Positions 1 to 7,477 of a stretch of 25,920 nucleotides of DNA are shown here, piece by piece. The first letter of the stretch is position 1; the number at the start of each line of letters is the position of its first letter. Both the position numbers and the translations under genes were made by a program. The stretch is from Cymbomonas tetramitiformis (taxonomy: Eukaryota; Chlorophyta; Pyramimonadophyceae; Pyramimonadales; Pyramimonadaceae). The notes under the pieces were generated by a model, which was given only the letters and a program-made list of their open reading frames with translations, searched no databases and was not told the origin of the DNA. Where the stretch lies: contig LGRX02029026.1 in assembly GCA_001247695.2 (NCBI GenBank), positions 1-25,920 on the forward strand, in the 5' to 3' direction.

Positions 1-10
1 CTCTATAGTT

Positions 11-50
11 TGGCTATCATTGGCTATCATTGACTAACTTTGGCTATCTG
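11..50. repeat. Short 10-bp direct repeats
   Basis: TGGCTATCAT occurs at 11-20 and 21-30, and a variant (TGGCTATCTG) at 41-50. The 10-bp block between them is degenerate, so the array keeps a 10-bp phase. No function is assignable. The 10-bp period matches that of the separate arrays at 461-490 and 791-820. Confidence 0.6.
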
Positions 51-60
51 ATTTGAAATT

Positions 61-103
61 ATGACAGCCCTGTCATCGGGGGGTCTGTGGGGGTGTCTAG
101 GGG
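61..103. other. Perfect small palindrome followed by a G-rich tract
   Basis: ATGACAG (61-67) and CTGTCAT (70-76) form a perfect 7-bp inverted repeat with a 2-nt centre. G runs of 6, 5 and 4 follow at 78-83, 89-93 and 100-103. There are only three long runs, so a four-run G-quadruplex is not clearly present. It could be a protein-binding site. Confidence 0.4.
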
Positions 104-139
104 TCACAAAAATTAAATTTTGCCGATTTCATCGCCGGT

Positions 140-162
140 GGGGGTCCCCCTCGTGGACCCCC
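140..162. other. GC-rich hairpin, copy 1
   Basis: GGGGGTCC (140-147) pairs with GGACCCCC (155-162) across a 7-nt loop. It stands out in AT-rich DNA and is repeated in diverged form at 521-545. The conserved flank TGCCGATTT lies before it and TTTCAG after it. Confidence 0.6.
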
Positions 163-176
163 CCAAATTTCAGTAG

Positions 177-213
177 GTTTAGGGTTTAGGTTCTGGGTTT
201 AGGGTTTAGGTTC
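177..213. repeat. Telomere-like TTTAGGG tract, two 17-bp repeats
   Basis: The 17-mer GTTTAGGGTTTAGGTTC occurs at 177-193 and 197-213. It is built from the TTTAGGG unit used as a telomere repeat by plants, many green algae and dinoflagellates. It is too short and degenerate to be a real telomere. It is absent from the second copy of the flanking module, so it may be an insertion or a repair scar. Confidence 0.5.
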
Positions 214-284
214 GAGAAATTACGTGAGAATTACGTCAGAAATCGTAATTTAGTTCAAATGCGTATTTAATAAAATAGGGTACC

Positions 285-399
285 GGGTAGTAGGGTAATG
301 GGCATTTCTAAAAAAAAATTAAAATGCTATAAGTTTTTTTACAAAAATACTTTTCTTCCTTTGAAATACTTTTCTAAACAACCCATTACCCTACTACCC
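285..399. repeat. Stem-loop element, copy 1 (perfect 18-bp arms)
   Basis: GGGTAGTAGGGTAATGGG (285-302) is the exact reverse complement of 382-399. The loop is 79 nt and AT-rich, and holds two AATACTTTTC direct repeats around a CTTTGA core. Three further copies of almost identical length lie at 634-749, 7311-7424 and 10298-10411. See the finding on this family. Confidence 0.85.
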
Positions 400-460
400 C
401 TTACTTTTTATATAAATAAATATATATATAAAGATAAGTAATTTTATGTTAATCTCTCAT

Positions 461-490
461 ATTCCCTCATATTCCCTCATATTCCCTCAT
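461..490. repeat. 10-bp tandem repeat, three copies
   Basis: ATTCCCTCAT occurs three times in tandem at 461-490, preceded by a partial CTCTCAT unit at 454-460. A diverged array sits in the equivalent place of the second module (791-820). The 10-bp phase places each unit on the same face of the helix, which would suit clustered protein binding. Confidence 0.75.
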
Positions 491-520
491 ATCAAAATTT
501 GCCGATTTAATCGACGATGC

Positions 521-545
521 GGGGGGTCCCCTACGTTGACCCCCC
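521..545. other. GC-rich hairpin, copy 2
   Basis: GGGGGGTC (521-528) pairs with GACCCCCC (538-545) across a 9-nt loop. Its flanks match those of the hairpin at 140-162, but the loop and stem ends differ. Compensating change in the stem suggests that the structure is kept. Confidence 0.6.
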
Positions 546-633
546 AAAATTTCAGCAGGTTAAATCGCGGAAATAGCATCGTCTCGGTCATCTCGGTAAA
601 AATGCGTATTTAATAAACGAACGATAGGGTACC

Positions 634-749
634 GGGTAGTAGGGTAACGGGCATTTTTAAAAACATTTTCTATTTCATAAAATTTATTCTACAAAAATAC
701 TTTTCTTTCTTTGAAATACTTTTTAAAATAACCCATTACCCTACTACTC
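634..749. repeat. Stem-loop element, copy 2
   Basis: The arm at 634-651 (GGGTAGTAGGGTAACGGG) faces 732-749, with 16 of 18 positions pairing. The loop again holds ACAAAAATACTTTTCTTT and TTTGAAATACTTTT. Total length is 116 nt. It lies upstream of the gene at 866. Confidence 0.8.
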
Positions 750-790
750 ATTACCTTTTATTTAAATAAATAAATGTTAATTTATGTTAT

Positions 791-820
791 TCTCTCACAT
801 TCTCTCACATTCTCTCATAT
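791..820. repeat. 10-bp tandem repeat, three copies
   Basis: TCTCTCACAT occurs at 791-800 and 801-810, and TCTCTCATAT at 811-820. This is the counterpart of the array at 461-490. It ends 45 bp before the likely start codon at 866, so it could belong to that gene's promoter. Confidence 0.7.
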
Positions 821-865
821 CCTTTTTTTAACTTTAAGAAAAGCTCTGAATAGAATAAATTGGAT

Positions 866-1498
866 ATGCCTACTCAAATAAATCTTTTCTTTTCACTTCC
901 TTTTGATATTCAAAGAAAAATATTTGAATGGAAGACAATATATGAATCAATCGATTTAAACAAATATTATTTCGAACTTATTAAGGAATATGAAATACTT
1001 AATCCTAGCAAATTGTTGATGTGGGACATAAGTCAATTTCTATTTTACAACATTTTTGAGCTATTTTTTGACGATTTACTCCGAGATAATTATGATAGAG
1101 GGTTTGAGCTTATTGAACAAATTTTAGAAGATAATATCTTGGAATTCTTTTGGGATGTATATGAAGTGGATAGAGAGGATGGAGAAATTGAATTTGAAAT
1201 ACTTGACGATGTATTATACAAAATCTCCGCAAAAGAGTATTTTATTATGCGAGCAAATATTTTACAACTCTATGATGAACGTGACGATGAAGAGGATGCG
1301 CGCTTTGCTAACAACTTTCAAGATTGTCCGAAAGACATATTTAAGCATTATATGTGTATGGAAATACTTGACAACTTACTTCCATTTATTTTCAACGGAG
1401 ACATATATATGAACAAATATGAACAATATAAATCGTCCGTTAAATGCTTAAAAAGAATGACCAATTTTGCAAAACTAAATCAGCTTTATGACATTTGA
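866..1498 (+). CDS. Unknown acidic PLV protein, 210 aa
   Basis: I do not recognise a family. The open frame could begin at a TTG at 860, but the first ATG is at 866 and is preferred. The protein is rich in Asp/Glu and aromatic residues, with a strongly acidic centre (around residues 75-120). The N-terminal stretch LPFDIQRKIFEW resembles the first helix of F-box-like motifs, but nothing further supports that, so I treat it as weak. It has no signal peptide, membrane segment or cysteine cluster. It lies downstream of the duplicated repeat module and ends 2 bp before the stop codon of the convergent small gene at 1501. Codon use is AT-rich like the rest of the PLV. Confidence 0.65.
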   Translation: MPTQINLFFSLPFDIQRKIFEWKTIYESIDLNKYYFELIKEYEILNPSKLLMWDISQFLFYNIFELFFDDLLRDNYDRGFELIEQILEDNILEFFWDVYEVDREDGEIEFEILDDVLYKISAKEYFIMRANILQLYDERDDEEDARFANNFQDCPKDIFKHYMCMEILDNLLPFIFNGDIYMNKYEQYKSSVKCLKRMTNFAKLNQLYDI

Positions 1499-1500
1499 AA

Positions 1501-1674
1501 TTACACATTTGTTGCCAATTCCGATTCACTAATTAATTCTCTTTGGCATTTCCAACACGGGGTTTCGATATATTTGCAACGACTCATTCGTATGCCACCG
1601 AAGATTGCCGCTATTATCATTACTAACACGTTTCCGAACGCTTGTAAATCGCAAGAATTATTGAAAATATCCAT
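1501..1674 (-). CDS. Small single-span membrane protein with CxxC, 57 aa
   Basis: This is an ATG-to-TAA frame read by eye. It starts MDIFNNSCDL, then a hydrophobic stretch of about residues 13-28 (GNVLVMIIAAIFGG) forms one plausible membrane span. A short cytosolic-type tail follows with CRKY-like basic residues and the pair PCWKC (Cys40 and Cys43). It is the last of three small minus-strand genes (1805-2080, 1687-1788, 1501-1674) separated by 12-16 bp, which suggests co-expression. Small membrane proteins are common in PLVs and virophages, where roles in the virion membrane or in exit have been suggested. No specific function can be given. Confidence 0.5.
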   Translation of the reverse strand: MDIFNNSCDLQAFGNVLVMIIAAIFGGIRMSRCKYIETPCWKCQRELISESELATNV

Positions 1675-1686
1675 ATATCTTATAAG

Positions 1687-1788
1687 CTAGATATGTTTTG
1701 AACGCTTCCTATACAAGGGTTTATAATACAATGCATTTTTCTTCAAGCTTTTAGCCCTCTTTTGCTTACCCTTACACGAGCACTTCAT
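1687..1788 (-). CDS. Very small basic protein, 33 aa
   Basis: This is an ATG-to-TAG frame between two other minus-strand small genes. The product starts MKCSCKGKQKRAKSLKKN and is about 40% Lys/Arg, with two early cysteines. Strong basic character and tight spacing on both sides (16 and 12 bp) argue for a real gene, perhaps a DNA-condensing or virion peptide. A frame this short can arise by chance, so confidence is limited. Confidence 0.35.
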   Translation of the reverse strand: MKCSCKGKQKRAKSLKKNALYYKPLYRKRSKHI

Positions 1789-1804
1789 TTAATAGTATAT
1801 TATC

Positions 1805-2080
1805 TTATAATAGATTATTTTTTCCTCGTATTCTATTTGAAATTTGTTTTTGTTTTCTCAAATAACTTCGTGACTCGAGGGAATATATTGTCTTCGCAAT
1901 CGCTCGTGATTGTCCATCCGGCAACAAATCATATTGTGGTCGTATAGGTGCTTTTGTCTTGTTTATGCTAGGCAATTTTAGTTTAGATGGAGACCTATTG
2001 ACAATTTTAGTAGTTTTCCCTTTTTGATATTCATTTGCGCACGAGCGAAGTTTCGCTAACCATTCCTTTCGGGTGCCCAT
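1805..2080 (-). CDS. Small basic PLV protein, 91 aa
   Basis: It starts at an ATG 21 bp from the divergent ATG of the next gene (2102), the same spacing seen between the divergent genes at 14291 and 14313. The N-terminus (GTRKEWLAKLRSCANEYQKG) looks like a helix with a conserved-type Trp. The rest is Lys/Arg/Ser-rich and probably disordered. Short basic proteins with a Trp-containing helix near the N-terminus are frequent in eukaryotic dsDNA viruses, but I cannot name a family. First gene of a three-gene minus-strand cluster. Confidence 0.55.
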   Translation of the reverse strand: MGTRKEWLAKLRSCANEYQKGKTTKIVNRSPSKLKLPSINKTKAPIRPQYDLLPDGQSRAIAKTIYSLESRSYLRKQKQISNRIRGKNNLL

Positions 2081-2101
2081 TTTAATGTTATATAATATGT
2101 T
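2081..2101. promoter_or_regulatory. Bidirectional AT-rich start region
   Basis: Only 21 bp separate two divergent start codons, and they consist of a TTATATAATATG-like stretch. Several PLV genes have a TATA/TATTATA-like run immediately before the ATG, so this spacer may serve both genes. Confidence 0.35.
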
Positions 2102-2998
2102 ATGCTATATATTAATAATACAAATCATATGCTACGTTCAACTTTAAGTAAACGCAAAAACGCGGCTTTATGTAGGCAAATGGAAGCAAATGCTCTTGGA
2201 ATAACACCTATAAGTCATGAAAAATTACTAAAACAAACACAAAAATTTGCACAAAAATCTGGCGGATATGCACCTTCGGTACCGAATTTCGATGACGGAA
2301 TACTAATCAACGGCAAACCGATTATAGATTACACCGAACCCAAGTTCAACCCGCTATTAGAAAACAATAAACATTTTGTGTTAAATAAGATTGACAATAT
2401 GACGCCAATCGAGAGGCGAGCATTATTTGAAGAATTCAAAAGTAAAGCGGAAATCGAAAATTTAAAAGTCATTTCAAAAACAATAACTTCACCATCGGAA
2501 GGAATAAGTTGGCTCAATCGGCACAACTTGATGGACGAGTTTAAGTCATTTCTCCGAAATGAATCTGATGGTGCGACCTTTTATACACCCACCAAAACTC
2601 GACAAGCATTGTCAACCACAGCCATTCCGACGATGAGAGATAAACGGGGCAACTCATTAAACGATGAACAGCAAATGAATAAATTGTATTCATTTGCATC
2701 TCGTCACACGGACCATTTAACACAAGGTCACATTCGTCTACGACACCCAATTGTCTCGGCATACGCTCTCCCCGAAACTTCGACATTTGCGGACGATCCC
2801 CAATTTACCGAGTTTCTAAAATCGGAAGCGATGTTAAATAGAGCGATGCCCGAGAGACGCTATCAAATGAAACCAATGAGTAGTGGCGCCGTTAACTATC
2901 CTTCGGTATCCACATTTACTCCTCCAAGCGGTGGTTATCCATCATCGTCCACAGGTCCTTCCGGAAATTCGTCGGTGTATACTTTACAAACTCCCTAA
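2102..2998 (+). CDS. Unknown protein with Pro/Ser/Gly-rich C-terminus, 298 aa
   Basis: No family is recognised. The first ATG is at 2102; a second in-frame ATG at 2129 (MLRSTLSKRK) could be the true start because the codons between are AT-rich promoter-like sequence. Residues 10-70 are basic and helical. A middle region contains NFDDGILINGKPIIDY and looks folded. The last 40 residues are low-complexity Pro/Ser/Gly/Thr, typical of an exposed or linker tail. It lies 31 bp before the lipase and the two fibre genes on the same strand, so it may encode a virion component, but that is inference from position only. Confidence 0.6.
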   Translation: MLYINNTNHMLRSTLSKRKNAALCRQMEANALGITPISHEKLLKQTQKFAQKSGGYAPSVPNFDDGILINGKPIIDYTEPKFNPLLENNKHFVLNKIDNMTPIERRALFEEFKSKAEIENLKVISKTITSPSEGISWLNRHNLMDEFKSFLRNESDGATFYTPTKTRQALSTTAIPTMRDKRGNSLNDEQQMNKLYSFASRHTDHLTQGHIRLRHPIVSAYALPETSTFADDPQFTEFLKSEAMLNRAMPERRYQMKPMSSGAVNYPSVSTFTPPSGGYPSSSTGPSGNSSVYTLQTP

Positions 2999-3029
2999 AT
3001 ATATATATATATATTGAAAGTATATAATA
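2999..3029 (+). promoter_or_regulatory. TATA-like run before the lipase gene
   Basis: An alternating AT tract followed by GTATATAATA ends directly at the ATG at 3030. Similar runs precede the starts at 4651, 5330, 12910 (minus) and 14313. Likely PLV promoter; inferred from recurrence. Confidence 0.45.
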
Positions 3030-4607
3030 ATGACAAGTTGTTTTGAAAATCCCGACCAAAATAAATGCCAAAAACCATTTGGTGCTTTCAACTATAGAAC
3101 ATTAGACAACACATTTGTGTCCAAACCGAAAAGAACGGCAACAAATGATGAAGTTACAAATCAAAAACCCAAAACCCTCGTTATCAAAAACAAAGGCAAA
3201 AATGTTCTAACCAAGCCCGGAATCACTAATAAGCCAAAATATGACATAGATACCTTAAAGCCGACAACCTCGACAAGTTTGAGTAAAGTAGATAAAGCTC
3301 ATAATCGATTTCTAAAAACAAAATACGGCAAATTGCTTGAAGAAATGACAAAAGAAACCTCGTTAGGTCAACGTATAATAGGCAAAAACACTATCACTAA
3401 AGATGACGAGAGGATGGCTCAGATGGCTAGAGCGAGTGAGCTTTCGTATGCATATGCATTTAAGAAGGAAAGCCCACAACGTTTTCAAAATGCAATGTTG
3501 GATTTGCCGAGTTACGACTTGGATAAAGACTTGTCGGATAGAAATGCAATTGTTTTAAAACACAAGTTAAGAGACGAGGTTATCATTGCACAACGAGGAA
3601 GTGATGTGTCGGGTTTAAAAGATGCCGATGTCTTAATTAGTGACCCACAACGTATCCCGTTAGCATACGAGGATTGGTTCGATGTGAATCTAAAAACTCT
3701 TATCGGAAAACAACGAGAAACGGGTAGATATAAGCAAGCTGAGAGTCGTTTAATAGATGTATTAAATGCATATCCAACTAGCGATGTGGCGTTAACGGGT
3801 GATAGCTTAGGCGGCGGTGTACAAAATTATCTAATGGAAAAGTATGCATCTAAAGAGTCTAGAATAAAAGAGGCTCATTTATTCAATCCCGCAATAAACC
3901 CATTTCAAAAACCTGTGGGTAACGTTCCAAATGATAGAATTCATAACATATACGGCGTCGAAGGTGACTTGGTATCAATGGGCGCAAGACGTTTGAGGCA
4001 CAAGGATGCTACATATGATGTCAAATATGTCTTACCTAAACCAAGCACGGAAAGTGAAATAAGCAAACTACACGATATCAACCAATTCTATACTCCCAAA
4101 AAGATAGAATCGGAAAGGGTATCGCCGTTAAGAGCTCGCCTCGGCTTGGCAAGAATCGCATCAAAATCCTTAGATGCGGGTCTTTATGGATTAGCGGTGT
4201 ATGATGCCTACTATTCAGCCAAAGAAGATGAAGGTCCGCAAGATTATGCAAATCGTGTCTCGGAAGATTTGAATCCCGATATCTTAGCAAATATAGACCC
4301 AGATTTTAGGTATACATCGAAGAATGCGCCCGATGAGCTTCAAGGTTTTGCAAATTGGTTGTTTTACATTCCACGCAACAAAGACAAAAAGAGGCAACGA
4401 GCATTTGAGGATAGACATTGGCATTCAAATTATGATTACCAAAAGCAAGGAATTCGTAAAGATGAATTTGACGATAACGTAATTTATGTACACGGCGTCA
4501 AATTTGTGAATTCGTCAAAAACGCCAATACCTGCAAAAAATTCGCAACGGCAACAAACAAATATACCTCGAACACGACAAATGGAGCAAATTCCTAATAT
4601 GGTTTGA
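3030..4607 (+). CDS. Class 3 lipase-like alpha/beta hydrolase, 525 aa
   Basis: Probable lipase or phospholipase. The nucleophile elbow GDSLGGG places the catalytic Ser at residue 259. GVEGDLVS gives a candidate Asp313 and LHDINQF a candidate His348. This order and spacing fits class 3 (fungal-type) lipases. Upstream, VIIAQRGSD (about residues 185-195) fits the beta strand and oxyanion-loop region of the same fold. Residues 1-100 are Lys/Thr/Asn-rich and probably disordered; the 130 or so residues after the His are charged and of unknown role. There is no signal peptide. Lipases are known in some PLVs and virophages, and a virion lipase could help in crossing membranes at entry, as proposed for other viral phospholipases. 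The gene lies in a plus-strand run with the fibre genes, which supports a structural or entry role. Confidence 0.75.
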   Translation: MTSCFENPDQNKCQKPFGAFNYRTLDNTFVSKPKRTATNDEVTNQKPKTLVIKNKGKNVLTKPGITNKPKYDIDTLKPTTSTSLSKVDKAHNRFLKTKYGKLLEEMTKETSLGQRIIGKNTITKDDERMAQMARASELSYAYAFKKESPQRFQNAMLDLPSYDLDKDLSDRNAIVLKHKLRDEVIIAQRGSDVSGLKDADVLISDPQRIPLAYEDWFDVNLKTLIGKQRETGRYKQAESRLIDVLNAYPTSDVALTGDSLGGGVQNYLMEKYASKESRIKEAHLFNPAINPFQKPVGNVPNDRIHNIYGVEGDLVSMGARRLRHKDATYDVKYVLPKPSTESEISKLHDINQFYTPKKIESERVSPLRARLGLARIASKSLDAGLYGLAVYDAYYSAKEDEGPQDYANRVSEDLNPDILANIDPDFRYTSKNAPDELQGFANWLFYIPRNKDKKRQRAFEDRHWHSNYDYQKQGIRKDEFDDNVIYVHGVKFVNSSKTPIPAKNSQRQQTNIPRTRQMEQIPNMV

Positions 4608-4620
4608 TGAATGCATATAT

Positions 4621-4650
4621 TATATTCTCTATATATTATAATAATTATAG
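4621..4650 (+). promoter_or_regulatory. TATA-like run before the short fibre gene
   Basis: TATATATTATAATAATTATAG ends at the ATG at 4651. It shares the TATTATA-type core with the other PLV gene starts. Confidence 0.45.
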
Positions 4651-5292
4651 ATGTCAGCCTTTTCGCTTGGAAGTACATCGATTGTTAGCGATGACCTCAT
4701 TTGCAAAAACTTACAATGTACGACGTTTAATGGTGGTCCACCACCTTCGGGTGGCGGAGGAACTAGTTTGTGGATTCAGGGCGATGAAGAAGTAATTAAT
4801 ACAAATAATGGTGAAAATGGCGTGCTTATTGAAGGTTTTTTAACAGTAAGTAAGCTTTGCAACTTTCAAAGTAATATCATTTTACGAGCACTAAACTTTC
4901 CTTCTCCACCTACAATTTCTATTACTACTGATTTAATAACAGATCCACAATCATATCTTTTGAAATATACAAATATTGCAAATCCTGATGCCGGTATAAA
5001 AGCCAATAATGATGTTATATTAGCTGTCGATGGTCGTTGGTTTTGTCAAAAAATTGCAGCGGAGAATGATTCTGATGACACCGATGATAATAGAAAATAC
5101 GTAGCATCGAGTCTCAATCCTTTACGCACCAAGGGTAGTTGCACCATTGCAAAAAAACTGTATATAGGGCAAGGCTTGTTTGTAAATCCAGCTAGTATGC
5201 CGCTTGAAGCTGCCGCAGCCGTTGGACAGTTTTATATAGAAGAAGACACACCCGGTGGTGGTAATTGGACTGTGAAATACAAAAAGACTTAG
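4651..5292 (+). CDS. Short fibre-like virion protein, 213 aa
   Basis: The N-terminus MSAFSLG is nearly identical to that of the next gene (MSTFSLG), and both continue with short strand-like segments. This suggests a shared N-terminal peptide that attaches two fibres to the same virion site. A Gly/Pro-rich hinge (GGPPPSGGGG, about residues 28-38) follows. The rest is beta-rich with Asn/Asp/Gly turns, and an acidic loop lies near residue 140. The C-terminus GGGNWTVKYKKT resembles the end of a trimeric fibre knob. No enzyme motif is present. Known fibres of this general design bind host receptors; that role is inferred here. Confidence 0.6.
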   Translation: MSAFSLGSTSIVSDDLICKNLQCTTFNGGPPPSGGGGTSLWIQGDEEVINTNNGENGVLIEGFLTVSKLCNFQSNIILRALNFPSPPTISITTDLITDPQSYLLKYTNIANPDAGIKANNDVILAVDGRWFCQKIAAENDSDDTDDNRKYVASSLNPLRTKGSCTIAKKLYIGQGLFVNPASMPLEAAAAVGQFYIEEDTPGGGNWTVKYKKT

Positions 5293-5301
5293 CCCGATAT
5301 A

Positions 5302-5329
5302 AAAAATCTTAAGTTTATAATATATAACA
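5302..5329 (+). promoter_or_regulatory. TATA-like run before the long fibre gene
   Basis: TTTATAATATATAACA directly precedes the ATG at 5330, in the same style as the other plus-strand PLV genes. Confidence 0.4.
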
Positions 5330-7294
5330 ATGTCGACTTTCTCTTTAGGCGAAAATGCATTCATAAAGAATTTGAGCGTGGACACCTTAATGAAAGATGG
5401 AAAACCTATTGTAAGTGTAAGTGACCCATTAGTGGTAAATACGGTCGAATGTCAAACTATAGGCTCGATTGATAATCCGCTTCAAACGATGCACATCGGT
5501 AGCGATATTCGATACCAGAACGATATTAAGTGGATTGACACACAAGACCCAACACTCGAGCGTGAACAAATGTCTTTATTGACAGATGGCTCATTGAAAG
5601 TTCACACCTCGATAAAATTCAATGATTTTGTATTAAACAATCCAGTCTCCAAATCACGATTTTCAGCAGGACTTGATGGCCTTGACAGCTCTTTCGAGAT
5701 TAAGTCGTTAGACCCGGTCGAACAAACAAGAGTTAAAATCGGCGAAACAGGGTTGAATGAAATCTCTTGCCTCCAAACGGTTATTAATATTGAGCCATTA
5801 GGGAGTGGACTTTTAATTAATGACGGTCCATTAGTTCTCAATACGGGTGACATCACATTAACTTCAGGCAAATATCGAGGGGATGGGTCATTGTTGACCA
5901 ATCTACCTTCAGGTGCAAACCAGAATCTACAATCAGTAACTGACCAAGGAAGCAGTACCACAAATAGTATTAGTGCTTCTGCATTTGTGGGTGATGGGGC
6001 AGGATTAACAAATCTTCCAGTTCAACCTGATACATCTACACTTCAAGATGTGACCACTAGAGGGGCTACAACTAGTGTTGCCGATGTTTCATACACAGGT
6101 ACAGGCACGATGATTATTAATCAAGAGAAACTTAGTGGAAATAATCTTAGAATTGAATCAGGTTCGGGCGGTTTGGGTAAAGTATCAATCGGAGAGCAAA
6201 CTCAAGGATACACAAACGCCGACCATATGGGTGAACGTTCCATCGCTATTGGTCGTAATGCATTATCCATAAATAATACAACTTCCAATGATACGATTGC
6301 TATTGGTTCGGGAGCAGCTAACAATAATTGTGGTAGCTTTGCAGTTTGTATCGGCGACGACTGTGGTCAGAATAATTGTAAAGACGAAGCAATTAATATT
6401 GGAAAATATGCAGGAGAATTTTCAGCCGGCGAAAATTCTTTAAATATTGGTGCGTTAGCTGGACAAAACTCTACTCAAAGTGGAGTGAACACCGATAACA
6501 CAATTGTTTTGAACGCAAGCGGAATTGAATTGAATGCCGGTGTTGCAAGTAGTTGTTATATTCGACCTATTAGGGCTAGTCCAGATGTGGGTTCAGAAAG
6601 TTTGCAATTGTATTATGATTCAGCATCAAATGAAGTTAGAAGTGGCGCAGTACTTCAAGGCTCCATAGGTACGCTCGCACAAGTGGTCGCAAACGGGGAC
6701 ACCGCTTCAAACATAAATCTTAGTGGAGACCTAGATGCAGCGGGTATCATTCTATCCAATTCATTAAATTACGCTTATCCAAGTTCAACCAACTCACTCA
6801 CACTAACGGGTGTTCCTTTGACACTTATCACGAAAGCATATGCGCATACGACTCTTCCAGCAAATCCGTTGAGATTTACGGGCGATGTATTTACATTTGT
6901 TAATAACACCGCCGATACGATTTCAGCTTCGACTATTGTTATGTTCGATGATGATGGAATAAACACCGTGAATGGAGTTCAACCATTTAATAACTCGTAT
7001 ACTCAAAGTAATCAAACCTGCACCCCCATCGGTGTCTGTATTCAAGACAGTGCCGCAAGCCAATCGTGTTTCGTATTGATAGGTCGTGGGTTTACTACTT
7101 GCAGAAATGCAACTGCTGCGGACAACACCTACGTTAAAGGGCAACGTGTTAAATGCATAGTAAATGGTGAGATTATTAGCGCTCAGATTAATGCGGGAGA
7201 TTCGATTATTGGTACAGCAATGGAATCAAAAGTTGCAGGAGCGGGTGAAGGTGTATTAATTTGGGTAAGACCAGATTTCAATTATTTTGTTTGA
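5330..7294 (+). CDS. Long trimeric fibre / adhesin-like protein, 654 aa
   Basis: Residues 1-7 (MSTFSLG) match the start of the preceding gene. GDGSLLTNLP (184-193) and GDGAGLTNLP (221-230) are copies of the GDGxxLTNLP motif found in phage and giant-virus tail fibres. Residues about 301-380 carry SIAIG/TIAIG/INIG/LNIG-type repeats like the left-handed beta-roll of YadA-type adhesin heads, with several Cys (CGSFAVCIGDDCGQNNC) that could form disulfides. The C-terminal 200 residues are beta-rich and end in WVRPDFNYFV. I see no chaperone-of-endosialidase autocleavage domain. Likely a trimeric receptor-binding fibre of the PLV particle. It is convergent with the polymerase gene, with a stem-loop element between them. 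Confidence 0.75.
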   Translation: MSTFSLGENAFIKNLSVDTLMKDGKPIVSVSDPLVVNTVECQTIGSIDNPLQTMHIGSDIRYQNDIKWIDTQDPTLEREQMSLLTDGSLKVHTSIKFNDFVLNNPVSKSRFSAGLDGLDSSFEIKSLDPVEQTRVKIGETGLNEISCLQTVINIEPLGSGLLINDGPLVLNTGDITLTSGKYRGDGSLLTNLPSGANQNLQSVTDQGSSTTNSISASAFVGDGAGLTNLPVQPDTSTLQDVTTRGATTSVADVSYTGTGTMIINQEKLSGNNLRIESGSGGLGKVSIGEQTQGYTNADHMGERSIAIGRNALSINNTTSNDTIAIGSGAANNNCGSFAVCIGDDCGQNNCKDEAINIGKYAGEFSAGENSLNIGALAGQNSTQSGVNTDNTIVLNASGIELNAGVASSCYIRPIRASPDVGSESLQLYYDSASNEVRSGAVLQGSIGTLAQVVANGDTASNINLSGDLDAAGIILSNSLNYAYPSSTNSLTLTGVPLTLITKAYAHTTLPANPLRFTGDVFTFVNNTADTISASTIVMFDDDGINTVNGVQPFNNSYTQSNQTCTPIGVCIQDSAASQSCFVLIGRGFTTCRNATAADNTYVKGQRVKCIVNGEIISAQINAGDSIIGTAMESKVAGAGEGVLIWVRPDFNYFV

Positions 7295-7310
7295 ATTCTA
7301 TTATAGTAGC

Positions 7311-7424
7311 GGGTAGCTAGTAATGGGCATTTTTAAAAACATTTTCTAAATCATATAACATATTATACAAAAATACTTTTCTTACTTTCAACACTTTTCT
7401 AAAACAACCCATTACCACGTACCC
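7311..7424. repeat. Stem-loop element, copy 3 (between convergent genes)
   Basis: Arms GGGTAGCTAGTAATGGG (7311-7327) and CCCATTACCACGTACCC (7408-7424) pair as 8 + 5 bp with a 4x4 internal loop. The loop keeps the CATTTTTAAAAACATTTTCT and ACAAAAATACTTTTCTT blocks of the other copies. Total length is 114 nt. Here it sits between two stop codons, so it could also act as a bidirectional terminator. Confidence 0.8.
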
Positions 7425-7477
7425 AATACCTTTTATGCATATTATATGTATATATATTTATGTTTAACAATTGTATA

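Larger units (their letters stand above)
119..820. repeat. Duplicated non-coding module (two diverged copies, about 119-490 and 497-820)
   Basis: The same ordered set of elements occurs twice. Each copy has a TGCCGATTT start, a GC-rich hairpin of G and C runs ending in TTTCAG(T/C)AGGTT, the motif ATGCGTATTTAATAAA, a long stem-loop whose arm begins GGGTAGTAGGGTAA, an AT-rich stretch, and three 10-bp tandem repeats. The first copy also contains a telomere-like insertion. Nothing in the block codes for a recognisable protein. It precedes the first plus-strand PLV gene. A replication origin, an enhancer-like control region or part of an element terminus are possible. Confidence 0.7.

Noticed and set aside
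461..820. CRISPR array from the 10-bp repeats
   Set aside because: The units are directly tandem with no spacers, and the surrounding genes are those of a eukaryotic virus.
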